Below, in pieces: positions 17,579 to 26,489 of a DNA stretch of 64,000 nt. Origin of the DNA: an uncultured Candidatus Melainabacteria bacterium (GTDB lineage Bacteria; Cyanobacteriota; Vampirovibrionia; Gastranaerophilales; Gastranaerophilaceae); the NCBI GenBank assembly GCA_934700335.1, contig CAKUXM010000009.1, positions 6,929 to 70,928 on the forward strand, given 5' to 3'. How positions within the stretch are numbered: the stretch's first letter is position 1; each line of letters opens with the position of its first letter. The notes beneath the pieces were generated by a model that made no database searches, was not told where the DNA came from, and saw nothing but the letters and a program-made list of their open reading frames with translations. The position numbers were made by a program, and so were the translations under genes.

Positions 17579-18310
17579 ATGTCAAATCCAATGTTTACAG
17601 AAAACGCTATAAAAAGTGATACTTCAACTTATACAGGCGTACCAATGACAATTCAAGGAGTAATTAACAAAACAGGTTTTTTATTAATTTGTTTATTAAT
17701 GTCTAGTTTTTATATCTGGAGAGCTTATTTTCAAGGTTACACTGACCAAGTCGCAATGCTAACAATTGCAGGCTTTGCGGTTAGCATTATCGCATTTTTG
17801 GTATGCTTGTTTAGTAGAAAAGCAATCAGTATTGCTGCCCCAATTTATGCTATCGGAGAAGGCTTAATTTTAGGTGGAACAACTGCATATATAGAAACAC
17901 AATTTCCAGGAATTGCTATTCAGGCTGTTGCAGCAACATTTATGGCTTTCGGTGTAATGCTTGTTTTATACCAAATGAAATTAATTAGAGCTACTGAAAA
18001 ATTCAGAAGTGTACTTTTAATTTCTACCTTCTCAATTGCTGGTATCTACTTAGTACAATTGATTGGTATGTTTTTTGGTAAAAGTATTCCGTTCATCTTT
18101 ACATCAAGTTCGATTGGTATTGGCTTTAGCTTAGTAGTTGTTGCGATTGCAGCATTAAACTTAATTTTAGACTTTGATTTTATTGAAAAAGCAAACGAAA
18201 GAGGCATGGACAAAAGCTTTGAATGGTATGGTGCTTTTGGATTAATGGTAACTCTTGTTTGGTTATACATTGAAATCTTAAACTTATTAGCTAAATTAAG
18301 AGACAGATAG
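17579..18310 (+). CDS. Bax inhibitor-1/YccA-like membrane protein
   Basis: 243 residues with seven hydrophobic segments. The NPMFTENAIKSDT opening, MTIQGVINKTGFLLI, GEGLILGG and the C-terminal DFDFIEKANERGMDK followed by WYGAFGLMVTLVWLYIEIL match the COG4760 branch of the Bax-inhibitor-1 superfamily (predicted membrane proteins, possible Ca2+/H+ channel relatives). The conserved late Asp pair in the last helices is present. It has its own promoter-like TATAAT (about 17529) and the ribosome site AAAAGGAG. Function in bacteria is unclear. Confidence 0.88.
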   Translation: MSNPMFTENAIKSDTSTYTGVPMTIQGVINKTGFLLICLLMSSFYIWRAYFQGYTDQVAMLTIAGFAVSIIAFLVCLFSRKAISIAAPIYAIGEGLILGGTTAYIETQFPGIAIQAVAATFMAFGVMLVLYQMKLIRATEKFRSVLLISTFSIAGIYLVQLIGMFFGKSIPFIFTSSSIGIGFSLVVVAIAALNLILDFDFIEKANERGMDKSFEWYGAFGLMVTLVWLYIEILNLLAKLRDR

Positions 18311-18329
18311 ACATTTGTGAATTGTGAGT

Positions 18330-18360
18330 AGTGAATAGAATTTTCTATTTACTATTCACT
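18330..18360. terminator. Palindrome of the TAGTGAA repeat family between convergent genes
   Basis: AGTGAATAG (18330-18338) pairs with CTATTCACT (18352-18360). The right arm supplies the last codons (Ser-Glu-stop) of dciA. It may act as a two-way terminator. Confidence 0.55.
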
Positions 18361-18774
18361 AATATATTCATTATCCCATTTTTTAGGGTCAAATTTTAAA
18401 TCTTTAACCGTCATATTTAATGATTTTACGTACGGTTGAAGATTTTCTAATATATCCAATTTTTTAAGTAATAATTCTTGAGCAACAATTGCATTTTTAC
18501 ATGCAATAATCATTGTGTAATTTGGTGCCATTCCATATGGGAATGACATTTTACCAAATTTTTCACCAACTGCTTTGTTCCAAAATTTGTACAATGTTTT
18601 TCTATTTATTGCTTTTTTAATCAAATTTTTTGCACTATTATTCAAATCAGCAAAGTCTAAGTCTTTATCATTACTTTTTTTATATTTTTTTGTTTGTTTT
18701 GAATCCGTAGTATTAAGCATATCGCTCAATATGTCATCTATACCTTCAAAATTTGAATATAAAATTTTTTTCAT
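18352..18774 (-). CDS. dciA: DUF721/DciA-family protein, probable replicative helicase loader
   Basis: 140 residues. The C-terminal DUF721 core is seen as LYKFWNKAVGEKFGKMSFPY, then MIIACKNAIVAQELLLKKLD with a following LENLQPYV: the 'W..vvG..i..h..p' and 'L.v.v.s..wa.el' pattern of the family. DciA is the widespread, ancestral loader/operator of the DnaB helicase in bacteria without DnaC/DnaI. The N-terminal half is charged and flexible. Its start is 41 bases from the divergent nrnA start, so the promoters overlap. The tail codons lie in an intergenic repeat. Confidence 0.75.
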   Translation of the reverse strand: MKKILYSNFEGIDDILSDMLNTTDSKQTKKYKKSNDKDLDFADLNNSAKNLIKKAINRKTLYKFWNKAVGEKFGKMSFPYGMAPNYTMIIACKNAIVAQELLLKKLDILENLQPYVKSLNMTVKDLKFDPKKWDNEYISE

Positions 18775-18815
18775 ATAAATCTTTCTTCTTTTTTATTCGT
18801 GGTAAAATAATACCT

Positions 18816-19781
18816 ATGAATTTAATTGACTTGAATGATATCATAAATAAATCAAAGAATATACTTATTGTAACACACGTAAATCCAGACGGCGATGCTT
18901 TAGGTTCAATGACTGCTATGTATGGAATATTGCAGGATAATTTCAAGAAAAAACCCAGCATGTTAGCTCTTTCACATATTCCGTCTATTTACCAATATCT
19001 TCCCCATATCAAGGAGATAAAAACTCTTGATGATATTGATAAATCTATGGTTTACGATTTAGTTATTGCAGTTGACTTGGCAGCATTAGATAGATTAATG
19101 GACGCTCAAATTCTTTTTGACAAAGCTAAATTTACAATAAATTTAGATCACCACAAAACAAACAATGGATATGGTGATTTTGCAAGAGTAAAAGGTAATG
19201 CAAGCTCTGCTGGTGAAGTTATTTATGAAGTTGCAAAAGAATTAAACTGGAAAATTTCTGAAGAAGTTGCTTTAAGCTTATATACTTCAATATTAACAGA
19301 TACTGGCGCATTTAGGTTTGATAACACTTCTGCAAAGTCTTTGAGAGTCGCAGCAGATTTAATAGAAAGAGGCGTTAAGCCTGTAGAAGTCTATAAAAAG
19401 TGTTATGAAAATAAATCTAAAGGTCTTGTTTTATTCCAAAATTATTGTATGAATAAGGCGCAATTTATAAATGATGATAAAATTGCTTATTTGATTGTTT
19501 ATAAGAAAGATTTGGACAAGTTTAATGCAAAAGGCGATTATACAGATGGTCTGGCAGAAACTTTACGTTCTATAAATACAACTGAGGTTTCTTTTGTGTT
19601 AAAAGAAATTGGCGACAAAGTTTTCAAAGTTTCAATGAGAAGTAAGCATATTGATATTGCAAAAGTGTGTGAAACTTTTAATGGCGGTGGACACAAGTTT
19701 GCTGCTGGTTGTACAATCAAAGCTTCCGCAGAAGATGCGGTAAAAAGAATTGTTAACCAAATTCACAAACAGGAATTTTAA
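18816..19781 (+). CDS. nrnA: DHH-family nanoRNase/pAp phosphatase NrnA
   Basis: 321 residues from the ATG at 18816, chosen because LIVTHVNPDGDALGS, the first metal-binding motif, follows at the normal distance; an upstream in-frame ATG would add an unlikely hydrophobic leader. DHH motif NLDHHKTN and DHHA1 motif FNGGGHKFAAG are intact. The enzyme degrades 2-5-nt RNA and 3'-phosphoadenosine 5'-phosphate using Mn2+. Its TAA overlaps the ATG of the next gene by one base, so nrnA, the YihY gene and metW form an operon. Confidence 0.93.
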   Translation: MNLIDLNDIINKSKNILIVTHVNPDGDALGSMTAMYGILQDNFKKKPSMLALSHIPSIYQYLPHIKEIKTLDDIDKSMVYDLVIAVDLAALDRLMDAQILFDKAKFTINLDHHKTNNGYGDFARVKGNASSAGEVIYEVAKELNWKISEEVALSLYTSILTDTGAFRFDNTSAKSLRVAADLIERGVKPVEVYKKCYENKSKGLVLFQNYCMNKAQFINDDKIAYLIVYKKDLDKFNAKGDYTDGLAETLRSINTTEVSFVLKEIGDKVFKVSMRSKHIDIAKVCETFNGGGHKFAAGCTIKASAEDAVKRIVNQIHKQEF

Positions 19782-20638
19782 TGAAAAGGATAATTGTATA
19801 TTTAAAACGATTAATAAAATCAATAGTAGATAACGATTTCTTTGGAATGGCTTCAGAAATGAGCTATATGTTCTGCTTGGGAATTTTTCCATTAATCCTA
19901 TTTTTAACAGGGATTTTTGGCTGGGCAGGAAAACACGAATTTATGCACCCAATTTTTTCATTTATGTCAAGAATTATGCCCGGAGATTCAATGGGGCTTG
20001 TTCAAACGGTCTTAAAAGAAGTTATTTTTTATGATAAAGGCGGATATTGGGCTTGTTTAGGTTTTATAATAACTTGTTTTTTGACAACAAATATGATTGC
20101 AATTCTTGCTAAAGGTTTAAATAGGGCTTATAAGATTGGAGAAACACGTTCATTTTTATACACACGTGCAGTTGCATTCCTTATGGTTTGTGTAAATACA
20201 GCAGTTTTATTTTTAACAATAAACTTGATTATCTTTGGTAAAATTATTATTAATTTCTGCGTAACATATTTAGGTTTGGCGCAAGAATTTGCTACAATGT
20301 GGATGGTATTACGTTGGCCAATCGCATTCTTTGCTTTGTATGTAATGGGGTTTTTGCAATACCTTTTACTACCAGATTTGAAAGGGTCTGAAATTTTAAA
20401 ATTAAAAAGCACAGTTCCTGGAACATTTTTCTTCTGTATTTCTTGGTTAATCGGCTCTGGCGGATTTGCGATTTATGTTAACAGCTTACATACATACAAC
20501 TTCGTATATGGTACAATTGGAGCTTTTGCCGTCCTAATGGTATGGTTATACTACACATCAATCTTAATCTTGATTGGTGCGGCTATAAATTCAGAAGTTT
20601 ACAACAGATTGGAAATAAAAGGTAATGGAAAACAATAG
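19781..20638 (+). CDS. YihY/BrkB-family inner-membrane protein
   Basis: 285 residues with six membrane segments. AKGLNRAYKIGETRSFLYTR, the PDLKGSEILKLKSTVPG cytoplasmic loop and the NFVYGTIGAFAVLMVWLYYT end are hallmarks of the UPF0761/YihY family (sometimes mislabelled ribonuclease BN). Function is unsettled, with suggested transport or envelope roles. It overlaps nrnA by one base and metW by 14 bases, which implies translational coupling. Confidence 0.92.
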   Translation: MKRIIVYLKRLIKSIVDNDFFGMASEMSYMFCLGIFPLILFLTGIFGWAGKHEFMHPIFSFMSRIMPGDSMGLVQTVLKEVIFYDKGGYWACLGFIITCFLTTNMIAILAKGLNRAYKIGETRSFLYTRAVAFLMVCVNTAVLFLTINLIIFGKIIINFCVTYLGLAQEFATMWMVLRWPIAFFALYVMGFLQYLLLPDLKGSEILKLKSTVPGTFFFCISWLIGSGGFAIYVNSLHTYNFVYGTIGAFAVLMVWLYYTSILILIGAAINSEVYNRLEIKGNGKQ

Positions 20639-21236
20639 AGGTTTACATCTAAACTATTCTCTTATCACGCAAATTATTGAAGAAAATTCGAAAGTGCTTG
20701 ATTTAGGTTGCGGAGACGGAACCTTGTTAAAAATGCTTATCGACCAAAAACATATAGAAGGTAAAGGTATTGAAATTAATCAAGACTCTGTAATCAACTC
20801 TATCGAAAATGGTGTCTGCACAATTCAAGGCGATATTGATGAAGGTTTAGTTCAGTTTTCTGACAAAGAATACGACTACGTTGTCTTAAACAGAACAGTT
20901 CAAGCAACTGAAAAACCAGATTTTGTAATAAAAGAAATGCTAAGAGTTGGTAAAAAAGTTATAGTTAGTTTTCCTAATTTTGGATACTGGAAAGTTAGAT
21001 TGTATTTACTTTTGAACGGGAAAATGCCTGTTTCAAAAATGTTACCTTTTGAATGGTACAACACTCCAAACATTCACCTTTTGACAATTAGAGATTTCTT
21101 TGAATTTGCAAAAAAAAATAATATAAAAATACTTAAATCAATTTATCTTAACCATGCGCAAGTTCGTAGAGATAAATTGCTCCGATTAATGCCAAATCTT
21201 CTTGCAGAAGAAGCCGTATTTGTACTATCAAACTAA
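20625..21236 (+). CDS. metW: MetW-like SAM-dependent methyltransferase
   Basis: 203 residues. The SAM-binding motif VLDLGCGDGTLL opens a class I methyltransferase fold, followed by GKGIEINQDSVINSIENG, QGDIDEGL and FPNFGYWKVRLYLLLNGKMP, which mark MetW. MetW usually pairs with MetX in methionine synthesis, but no metX is next to it here, so the link to methionine is only by family. The N-terminus overlaps the YihY gene by 14 bases in another frame. Confidence 0.9.
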   Translation: MENNRGLHLNYSLITQIIEENSKVLDLGCGDGTLLKMLIDQKHIEGKGIEINQDSVINSIENGVCTIQGDIDEGLVQFSDKEYDYVVLNRTVQATEKPDFVIKEMLRVGKKVIVSFPNFGYWKVRLYLLLNGKMPVSKMLPFEWYNTPNIHLLTIRDFFEFAKKNNIKILKSIYLNHAQVRRDKLLRLMPNLLAEEAVFVLSN

Positions 21237-21311
21237 CCCTTAACATATTGTATTTTTTTTATTATTAATATATAATTGATTTGACTTCAACACACAAAAA
21301 TGGAGAAATAA

Positions 21312-22184
21312 ATGAGCAATATAGCAATTTACACAACAAAATCAGAATCTAAATTAGTTGAAATGCTACAAGGCATTGAAGATATTAATGTTAGATTAGA
21401 AGATGCTAGCACACTAAAAGAATACGAAGGTGTTGTTCCTAGCTTAATAATTTTAGAAGATGTACCAAATTTAAAAGACGAATTAATGGTAACAAAATTC
21501 AAAGTTCCTATATTATTTGTAGGTCCTGTATTTACAGATGTTACAGTAAGAGCAGAAAGTTATGATTTCATTTCTTCTCCAGTGAACAAAGATGAATTAT
21601 TAATCAGAGTTCGTTCAATGTTGAAAATTAAAGAATACAAAGACAAAATCAACAAAGTTTCAACAACAGACGAATTAACAGGTTTACATAACAGAAAATA
21701 TTTACAAGAACGTTTAGACCAAGAAATCGCTCGTGCTAGACGTTATAAAACTCCACTTTCATGCTTATTATTCGATATTGACTTCTTCAAAGTTGTTAAC
21801 GATATGTATGGCTATGAATGGGGCGATGTTTTATTAAAAAATCTTGCTGAAAAATTAAAACAAATGGTAAGAAAAGAAGACGTTTTAACAAGATACGGTG
21901 ATGAAGAATTTATTCTTATTCTTCCAAACACATCAGAAGATAATGCTTTCTTATTCGCAGAAAGATTTAGAAGAGATATCGAAAAAATGGAATTCATTCC
22001 AGCAGGTGAAGAAGAAAGACACCCAATCACAATTTCTGGTGGTATTTCAACATATCCATGCTTAGCAAATGTTGAAGAAGATGCTAATACAATCATTAGA
22101 TATGCAGAGCATGCTCTTTACAACGCTAAAAGACGTGGCAAAAATAAAATTATTCAATTCTCACAAATTAACTTAGAGTATTAA
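21312..22184 (+). CDS. GGDEF protein with a degenerate receiver-like N-terminus
   Basis: 290 residues. Residues 1 to about 110 have receiver-like alternation (SLIILEDV, VPILFVGP, YDFISSPVNKDELLIRV) but no clear phospho-acceptor Asp pocket. The GGDEF domain (about 113-285) starts with TDELTGLHNRKY. The active-site loop reads GDEEF (196-200) where GG(D/E)EF is usual, and an inhibitory site RxxD (RKED, 187-190) lies five residues before it. The metal-binding Asp in LLFDIDFFK is kept. It may be a weak cyclic-di-GMP synthase or a sensor. Preceded by a short promoter region, it has its own terminator. Confidence 0.88.
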   Translation: MSNIAIYTTKSESKLVEMLQGIEDINVRLEDASTLKEYEGVVPSLIILEDVPNLKDELMVTKFKVPILFVGPVFTDVTVRAESYDFISSPVNKDELLIRVRSMLKIKEYKDKINKVSTTDELTGLHNRKYLQERLDQEIARARRYKTPLSCLLFDIDFFKVVNDMYGYEWGDVLLKNLAEKLKQMVRKEDVLTRYGDEEFILILPNTSEDNAFLFAERFRRDIEKMEFIPAGEEERHPITISGGISTYPCLANVEEDANTIIRYAEHALYNAKRRGKNKIIQFSQINLEY

Positions 22185-22200
22185 TAAATTTATAAAACAA

Positions 22201-22241
22201 AAAAGAAGGCGAAACTTTTAGTTTCGCCTTCTTTTTTGCAA
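22201..22241 (+). terminator. Terminator of the GGDEF gene
   Basis: AAAAGAAGGCGAAAC (22201-22215) pairs perfectly with GTTTCGCCTTCTTTT (22221-22235), followed by T. Confidence 0.93.
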
Positions 22242-22360
22242 CAATTTAGCTTTAATTAAACGAACATATATATAATAACTGGTCAGTTGGCTAGGTGAAA
22301 ATCTCTATACCTGTTGCTAAAATAAAAAAGTGGAAAAGATTAAACAATAGGAGAACGATT

Positions 22361-22552
22361 ATGAGTGTTCTAAGTAACAAAGATGAGCATAAATTAAAAC
22401 TGTTGATTGATAATGTATACAACAATCTAGCGGTACTTGAAGGTTTTTGTCAAAATAATTTTGATTGTGAAAAAATTTGCAATATTTCTCCACTCGTAAA
22501 TCAATTAAAAGGTGATGCCGACTCTATGTACAGAATTATTTGTGAAATATAA
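22361..22552 (+). CDS. Small hypothetical cytosolic protein
   Basis: 63 residues starting at the ATG at 22361, which follows AGGAGAA; a longer frame from 22295 has no ribosome site. The composition is helical, with three Cys (FCQNNFDCEKICN) that could bind metal or form a redox site. There are no signal or membrane parts. It is a single-gene unit between two perfect terminators, which argues that it is real. I do not recognise the family. Confidence 0.7.
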   Translation: MSVLSNKDEHKLKLLIDNVYNNLAVLEGFCQNNFDCEKICNISPLVNQLKGDADSMYRIICEI

Positions 22553-22592
22553 AAGGAGAGGCGAAGCCGTTCGGCTTCGCCTCTCCTTTTCT
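22551..22592. terminator. Bidirectional terminator between convergent genes
   Basis: An 18-bp perfect stem (22551-22568 / 22573-22590) with loop GTTC, flanked by A and T runs. It serves the small gene (plus) and rmuC (minus). Confidence 0.95.
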
Positions 22593-22600
22593 TTAAAAAT

Positions 22601-23680
22601 TTACTCTTCTATATCCTCAGGCAATTCTGGAATTGTTTTTGACATCTTTCCGCCTAAATCTTTTATTTTATCAATGTTTGATAGAATATTATCCTTACCT
22701 TGAAGTTTAACTAAAGCATTTGCGATTGACTTTTTAGCACTCAAGACGTCTTTTAACATATCAGCAAACTTATCGAGCATTTTTGAACATAGTCTTGAAA
22801 TTTCAACTGCATTATCTTTTTGTCTATTAACAACTAACATTGAATTGATAATTTTTAGAGTTGCAAGGAGAGTTGATGGTGAAACAGGCATAACATTGTT
22901 TTTCCAGGCATATTCCCAAAGAGTGCAATCTTCGCAGAACATTAGAGAATAACAACTTTCAATTGGAATAAACATTAATACATATTCGCAACCTGTATAA
23001 TCTTCATAAGTAGTGTAATCACGTTTTGTAAGACCTTGAATGTGAGATTTTGTAGAATCCTTAAACTCTTTTAATTTTTCAGCCCTTGTTTCATCATCTT
23101 CTGCATTCAAGTATTCATACCAAGAAGAGAAAGATGTTTTAGCATCAATCATTACGCAACGTTTGTCTGGCAAAAGTACAATTGCATCAGGTCTACCTTC
23201 TCCCAAACTTTTTTGAATAAGAAACTCTTCATCTTTACGCAAATTAGAAGCCTCTAAAACACGTTCTAAAACGACTTCACCCCAATGACCTTGAGTTCTG
23301 TTATCAGATTTCATTACAGAAATTAGAGAGTTTGTATTTTGAGAAATTTGACTTCCAGCCTCTAAAAAAGATTTTATATTTTCGTCAAAACGAGTAAATT
23401 TAACTGTTTCTTCTTTGAAATTTTGTTCAGTTCTTTTTTCAAAATCTTCTATTTTTTCTTTAAATTTAGAGAAAAAATCCTCCAATTTTTCTTTATTAAT
23501 GTTAGAAAAATCTTCGCTACTTTCTTTAAAAACCCTATTAGCAGTATTTTCAAATTGGAGCTTCATTTGTTCAACTAATTCATCTGTCATAGATTTAGAT
23601 GACTTCTGAAAAGCCTTAAAAAATGCGGTTGTAGCTATAACACCAATAAATAAACCAACTAAAAAAATGATAATTTCCAT
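22601..23680 (-). CDS. rmuC: RmuC-family protein
   Basis: 359 residues. An N-terminal membrane anchor (IIIFLVGLFIGVIATTAFF) is followed by a coiled coil to about residue 110. The conserved RmuC core shows QGHWGEVVLERVLEASNLR, a PD-(D/E)xK-like site in GRPDAIVLLPDKRCVMIDAK, and NNVMPVSPSTLLATLKIIN. RmuC limits recombination at inverted repeats in E. coli and is thought to be a nuclease; the target is not settled. The gene is monocistronic and ends at a shared terminator. This genome is rich in inverted repeats, which makes its presence notable. Confidence 0.92.
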   Translation of the reverse strand: MEIIIFLVGLFIGVIATTAFFKAFQKSSKSMTDELVEQMKLQFENTANRVFKESSEDFSNINKEKLEDFFSKFKEKIEDFEKRTEQNFKEETVKFTRFDENIKSFLEAGSQISQNTNSLISVMKSDNRTQGHWGEVVLERVLEASNLRKDEEFLIQKSLGEGRPDAIVLLPDKRCVMIDAKTSFSSWYEYLNAEDDETRAEKLKEFKDSTKSHIQGLTKRDYTTYEDYTGCEYVLMFIPIESCYSLMFCEDCTLWEYAWKNNVMPVSPSTLLATLKIINSMLVVNRQKDNAVEISRLCSKMLDKFADMLKDVLSAKKSIANALVKLQGKDNILSNIDKIKDLGGKMSKTIPELPEDIEE

Positions 23681-23917
23681 ACAAAATCTCCTCTTAATAA
23701 ATTAAGTATACCATATATAGATGATTAATAAAAACTATTGTAAATATTGGTTTATATACCAAATATACACCCAAAGGTTTAGACCTTTATATAACCTCTA
23801 AATGGTTTAAATTTAACCTTTTTGTTGATGTACATATCGTAAAAAGAATGTAGTATATACAGTGTAGAAGACAAGAAAATAACAAAAGGGACATATAAAA
23901 GGACTAGGGGGAACCAC
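23681..23917. other. Divergent intergenic region, rmuC to response regulator
   Basis: 237 AT-rich bases holding two divergent promoters that I cannot place with certainty. A short inverted motif, AAAGGTTTAGACCTTT, is at about 23774. GGGGGAA precedes the plus-strand ATG. Confidence 0.4.
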
Positions 23918-24628
23918 ATGAGACGTGAATTTAAATCTAAAACTAAAGTTTTGTTGATAGATGACAATTATGATCATTTAGCAGGGGTAAGTGAATTAGT
24001 AAGCTCAGAAGGAATGTTCAACGTAGTTGGTACATCAACAAACGCTACAATGGGTATGAGTTTAATCAAAAAATATCACCCAGATGTAGTTATTATGGAT
24101 ATGAACATGCCAGAAAAAAATGGTTTAGAAGCAATTCAAGAAATTGAAAAAATGAACTTAGGTGTGCGTGTATTAGTGTTAAGTGGTTATGATGATTCAG
24201 ATTTAATTTTCAGAGCAATGAAATTAGGTGCTAAGGGATATGTGTTAAAAACAATGGCATCAGCTCAATTAATTTACGCATTAGAAGAAGTAGCAGACGG
24301 TAAAGTATATTTACCATCAAGCTTAACTTCAAGATTCTTTGAATACTTCCAACAACAAGTTATCGAAGAAAAAACAGAAGCTGTTCAAGAAGACAATTAC
24401 CTTTCTTACTTAACAGCAAGAGAAGAAGAAGTTTTAGACTTGTTATGTCAAGGTGTAACATACAAAGGAGTTGCAGAAAAATTATTCATCTCAGACACAA
24501 CAGTAAAAACTCACGTAAACAATATCTTCCAAAAATTGCAAGTAAACGATAGAACTCAAGCAGTTTTATACGCAATCAATAATGGATTTATGAAAAAAAG
24601 AACAAAACAATTAGTAAAGGTAAAGTAA
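23918..24628 (+). CDS. NarL/FixJ-type response regulator
   Basis: 236 residues. Receiver domain (about 8-130): acidic pair DD in VLLIDDNYDHL, phospho-Asp in VVIMDMNMPEKNG, LSGYDDSD for the Thr/Ser position, and Lys in GYVLKTMASAQ. A LuxR-type helix-turn-helix follows (LTAREEEVLDLLCQGVTYKG, then FISDTTVKTHVNNIFQKLQV). It should bind DNA when phosphorylated, most likely by the soluble kinase encoded next. Its position just ahead of that kinase and flgB-flgC-fliE suggests that it controls flagellar or surface genes; that is inference. Confidence 0.93.
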   Translation: MRREFKSKTKVLLIDDNYDHLAGVSELVSSEGMFNVVGTSTNATMGMSLIKKYHPDVVIMDMNMPEKNGLEAIQEIEKMNLGVRVLVLSGYDDSDLIFRAMKLGAKGYVLKTMASAQLIYALEEVADGKVYLPSSLTSRFFEYFQQQVIEEKTEAVQEDNYLSYLTAREEEVLDLLCQGVTYKGVAEKLFISDTTVKTHVNNIFQKLQVNDRTQAVLYAINNGFMKKRTKQLVKVK

Positions 24629-24655
24629 TAAAAGTTCCTTTCATATAATGTACCA

Positions 24656-24693
24656 ATTTGTCGTGTTACAATTATATGTGTGGCACGACAAAT
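24656..24693 (+). promoter_or_regulatory. Inverted repeat upstream of the histidine kinase
   Basis: ATTTGTCGTG (24656-24665) and CACGACAAAT (24684-24693), with 18 bases between and ending 19 bases before the ATG. A TATAAT-like box (about 24644) precedes it. It could be an operator or an attenuating stem between regulator and kinase. Confidence 0.5.
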
Positions 24694-24711
24694 ATATAAA
24701 AGGGTAGGAAA

Positions 24712-25941
24712 ATGGCAGTATTAAAGAGAAATAACAAATTAAAAGACTTAATTTATATACAAGAAAATAAAACATTACAAAAACAAACAATTACTGGTAT
24801 GGTAAGAACAATGTTAGAACCAGTTTTAGACACACCAGCTGCAGGGGTTGTTTTATACAGATTAAACGATAAAAAAGGTTTAGAAAGTTTAGTTAAAAGA
24901 TTAGAATTTGCAAACGTAGATGTATACGATTTCAGCAAAGGTTCAAAATTATTAAAACAAGAATGCTGGGAAAACACAGAATTCGTTTATGTTTTAACAG
25001 AAAGATTTGGTGCAAGTTTCATTTGGGATTATGACGTAGTTGACCCAAACAGTGATAGAGCAGGTTATTACATCTTGTACAACTCAAGAGATTTATGCGT
25101 ATCATTCGATTACATTAAAGAAAACAGCACAAAAAATCTTCAACATTATCAAGACACCTACAAACCAGATAGACGTGATAACGTTTTGATGAACTTATCT
25201 TTAAGAAAAGTAGTTGATATGTTGAACGATATTAACCAAGATGTAATGATTTCTTCAATGGAACAAGACGAAATCGTTAAAAGCGATGAGGCAGTTAAAC
25301 AATTAGAATTCATCAACAAAAAATCAAGTTATGTATCTCACGAATTGAAAAATCAACTTTCAATCATTGATTTGTACACAGATATTTTAATCAAAAATAT
25401 GGGTGAAAATGCACAACTTAAAACAATTAAAAAAGCGTTAAGAATGGCAAATAATTCATTAATTGAATTAAAAGCTATCAAAAACGCAAACATTAAAGAA
25501 TGCGAATTAAATGAATTGGTAAGTGAAGCTTGTGAATTAGCAAGCGTTTATGCAAACGAAAATGGTAAAGAGATAACAATTTCAGTAGAAAACGAACTAT
25601 TAGTAGAAGTATTTGCTGATACAGACAAATTTATTGGAGTATTAGTAAACTTAATTAAAAATGCGGCAGAAGCCATAGAAGAAAAGGGAGAAATTAGAGT
25701 AAAAACTACAATGACAGATGACAGACATGCATCAGTAATCGTAGAAAACACAGGTAGACCAATCAGCATTGACAGAAGAGAACAAATCTTCAATGAAGGG
25801 TTTACAACAAAAGAAAAAGGTTCAGGCATTGGCTTGTTCTATGCTAAAAAATCAATGGAAGAACAAGACGGACATTTAAGAATGTTAAAATCTGATGCTG
25901 AGTCAACACAATTTGAAGTTAATATACCAATGGTTGTATAA
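24712..25941 (+). CDS. Soluble histidine kinase
   Basis: 409 residues with no membrane segment. Residues 1 to about 170 are an unrecognised sensor region (ERFGASFIWDYDVVDPNSDR). The dimerisation/phospho-acceptor box is SYVSHELKNQLSIIDLYTDI with the phospho-His. The ATPase part has N-box NLIKNAAEAIEEKG and G-box FTTKEKGSGIGLFYAKK. It recalls the cytoplasmic flagellar kinase FlgS of epsilonproteobacteria in being soluble and beside rod genes, but the partner here is NarL-like, not an NtrC type. It is followed at 13 bases by flgB, so co-transcription is likely. Confidence 0.9.
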   Translation: MAVLKRNNKLKDLIYIQENKTLQKQTITGMVRTMLEPVLDTPAAGVVLYRLNDKKGLESLVKRLEFANVDVYDFSKGSKLLKQECWENTEFVYVLTERFGASFIWDYDVVDPNSDRAGYYILYNSRDLCVSFDYIKENSTKNLQHYQDTYKPDRRDNVLMNLSLRKVVDMLNDINQDVMISSMEQDEIVKSDEAVKQLEFINKKSSYVSHELKNQLSIIDLYTDILIKNMGENAQLKTIKKALRMANNSLIELKAIKNANIKECELNELVSEACELASVYANENGKEITISVENELLVEVFADTDKFIGVLVNLIKNAAEAIEEKGEIRVKTTMTDDRHASVIVENTGRPISIDRREQIFNEGFTTKEKGSGIGLFYAKKSMEEQDGHLRMLKSDAESTQFEVNIPMVV

Positions 25942-25954
25942 GGGGTAAAAAACA

Positions 25955-26452
25955 ATGGTTGATTTACTAACATCAAGAACAATGAATGTTACGAAATTAG
26001 GTATGGACGGCTTAATGGCAAGACAAAATGCCATTTCAGCAAACATTGCCAATGTTATGACACCTAATTACCAAAGAAAAGAAGTTGCTTTTGAAAGTCA
26101 ACTATCAGAGATTATTGAAAATGACAATCTTAAAAATCATATTAAGGGTCAAAATAGTATTAAATATACACCACAAACGCTAGATGATTTTATGGCAGTT
26201 GGTTCAATAACTCCAGCACAACCAAAAGCATTAACTACACAGGAAGCTAAGTTTTTGCAATCTGACATCTATAACAAATACAATCCTCAAGTAATGGACG
26301 ACGTATTTACAGAAGGTGGCAAAAACGGTAATAACGTAGAGCTTGAAAAAGAAATGATGGATTTAACAAAAGCAGGTACAAGATACGTTATCCTTTCAAA
26401 TCTTGAAAGAAAAGCTTTCACCGGTTTGAATGATGTAATCAAGAGTCAATAA
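25955..26452 (+). CDS. flgB: Flagellar basal-body rod protein FlgB
   Basis: 165 residues. N-terminal MDGLMARQNAISANIANVMT, followed by PNYQRKEVAF, is the conserved rod/hook helix; NNVELEKEMMDLTKAGTRYV is the matching C-terminal helix. FlgB is a proximal rod subunit exported by the flagellar apparatus. It has a longer central insertion (about residues 45-110) than the typical 130-residue FlgB. ATG follows AAGGGG. It is first of three rod genes after the kinase. Confidence 0.95.
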   Translation: MVDLLTSRTMNVTKLGMDGLMARQNAISANIANVMTPNYQRKEVAFESQLSEIIENDNLKNHIKGQNSIKYTPQTLDDFMAVGSITPAQPKALTTQEAKFLQSDIYNKYNPQVMDDVFTEGGKNGNNVELEKEMMDLTKAGTRYVILSNLERKAFTGLNDVIKSQ

Positions 26453-26489
26453 GAAGTATAATAAATTTAAGGTAAGCAGGTAAGAAAAA

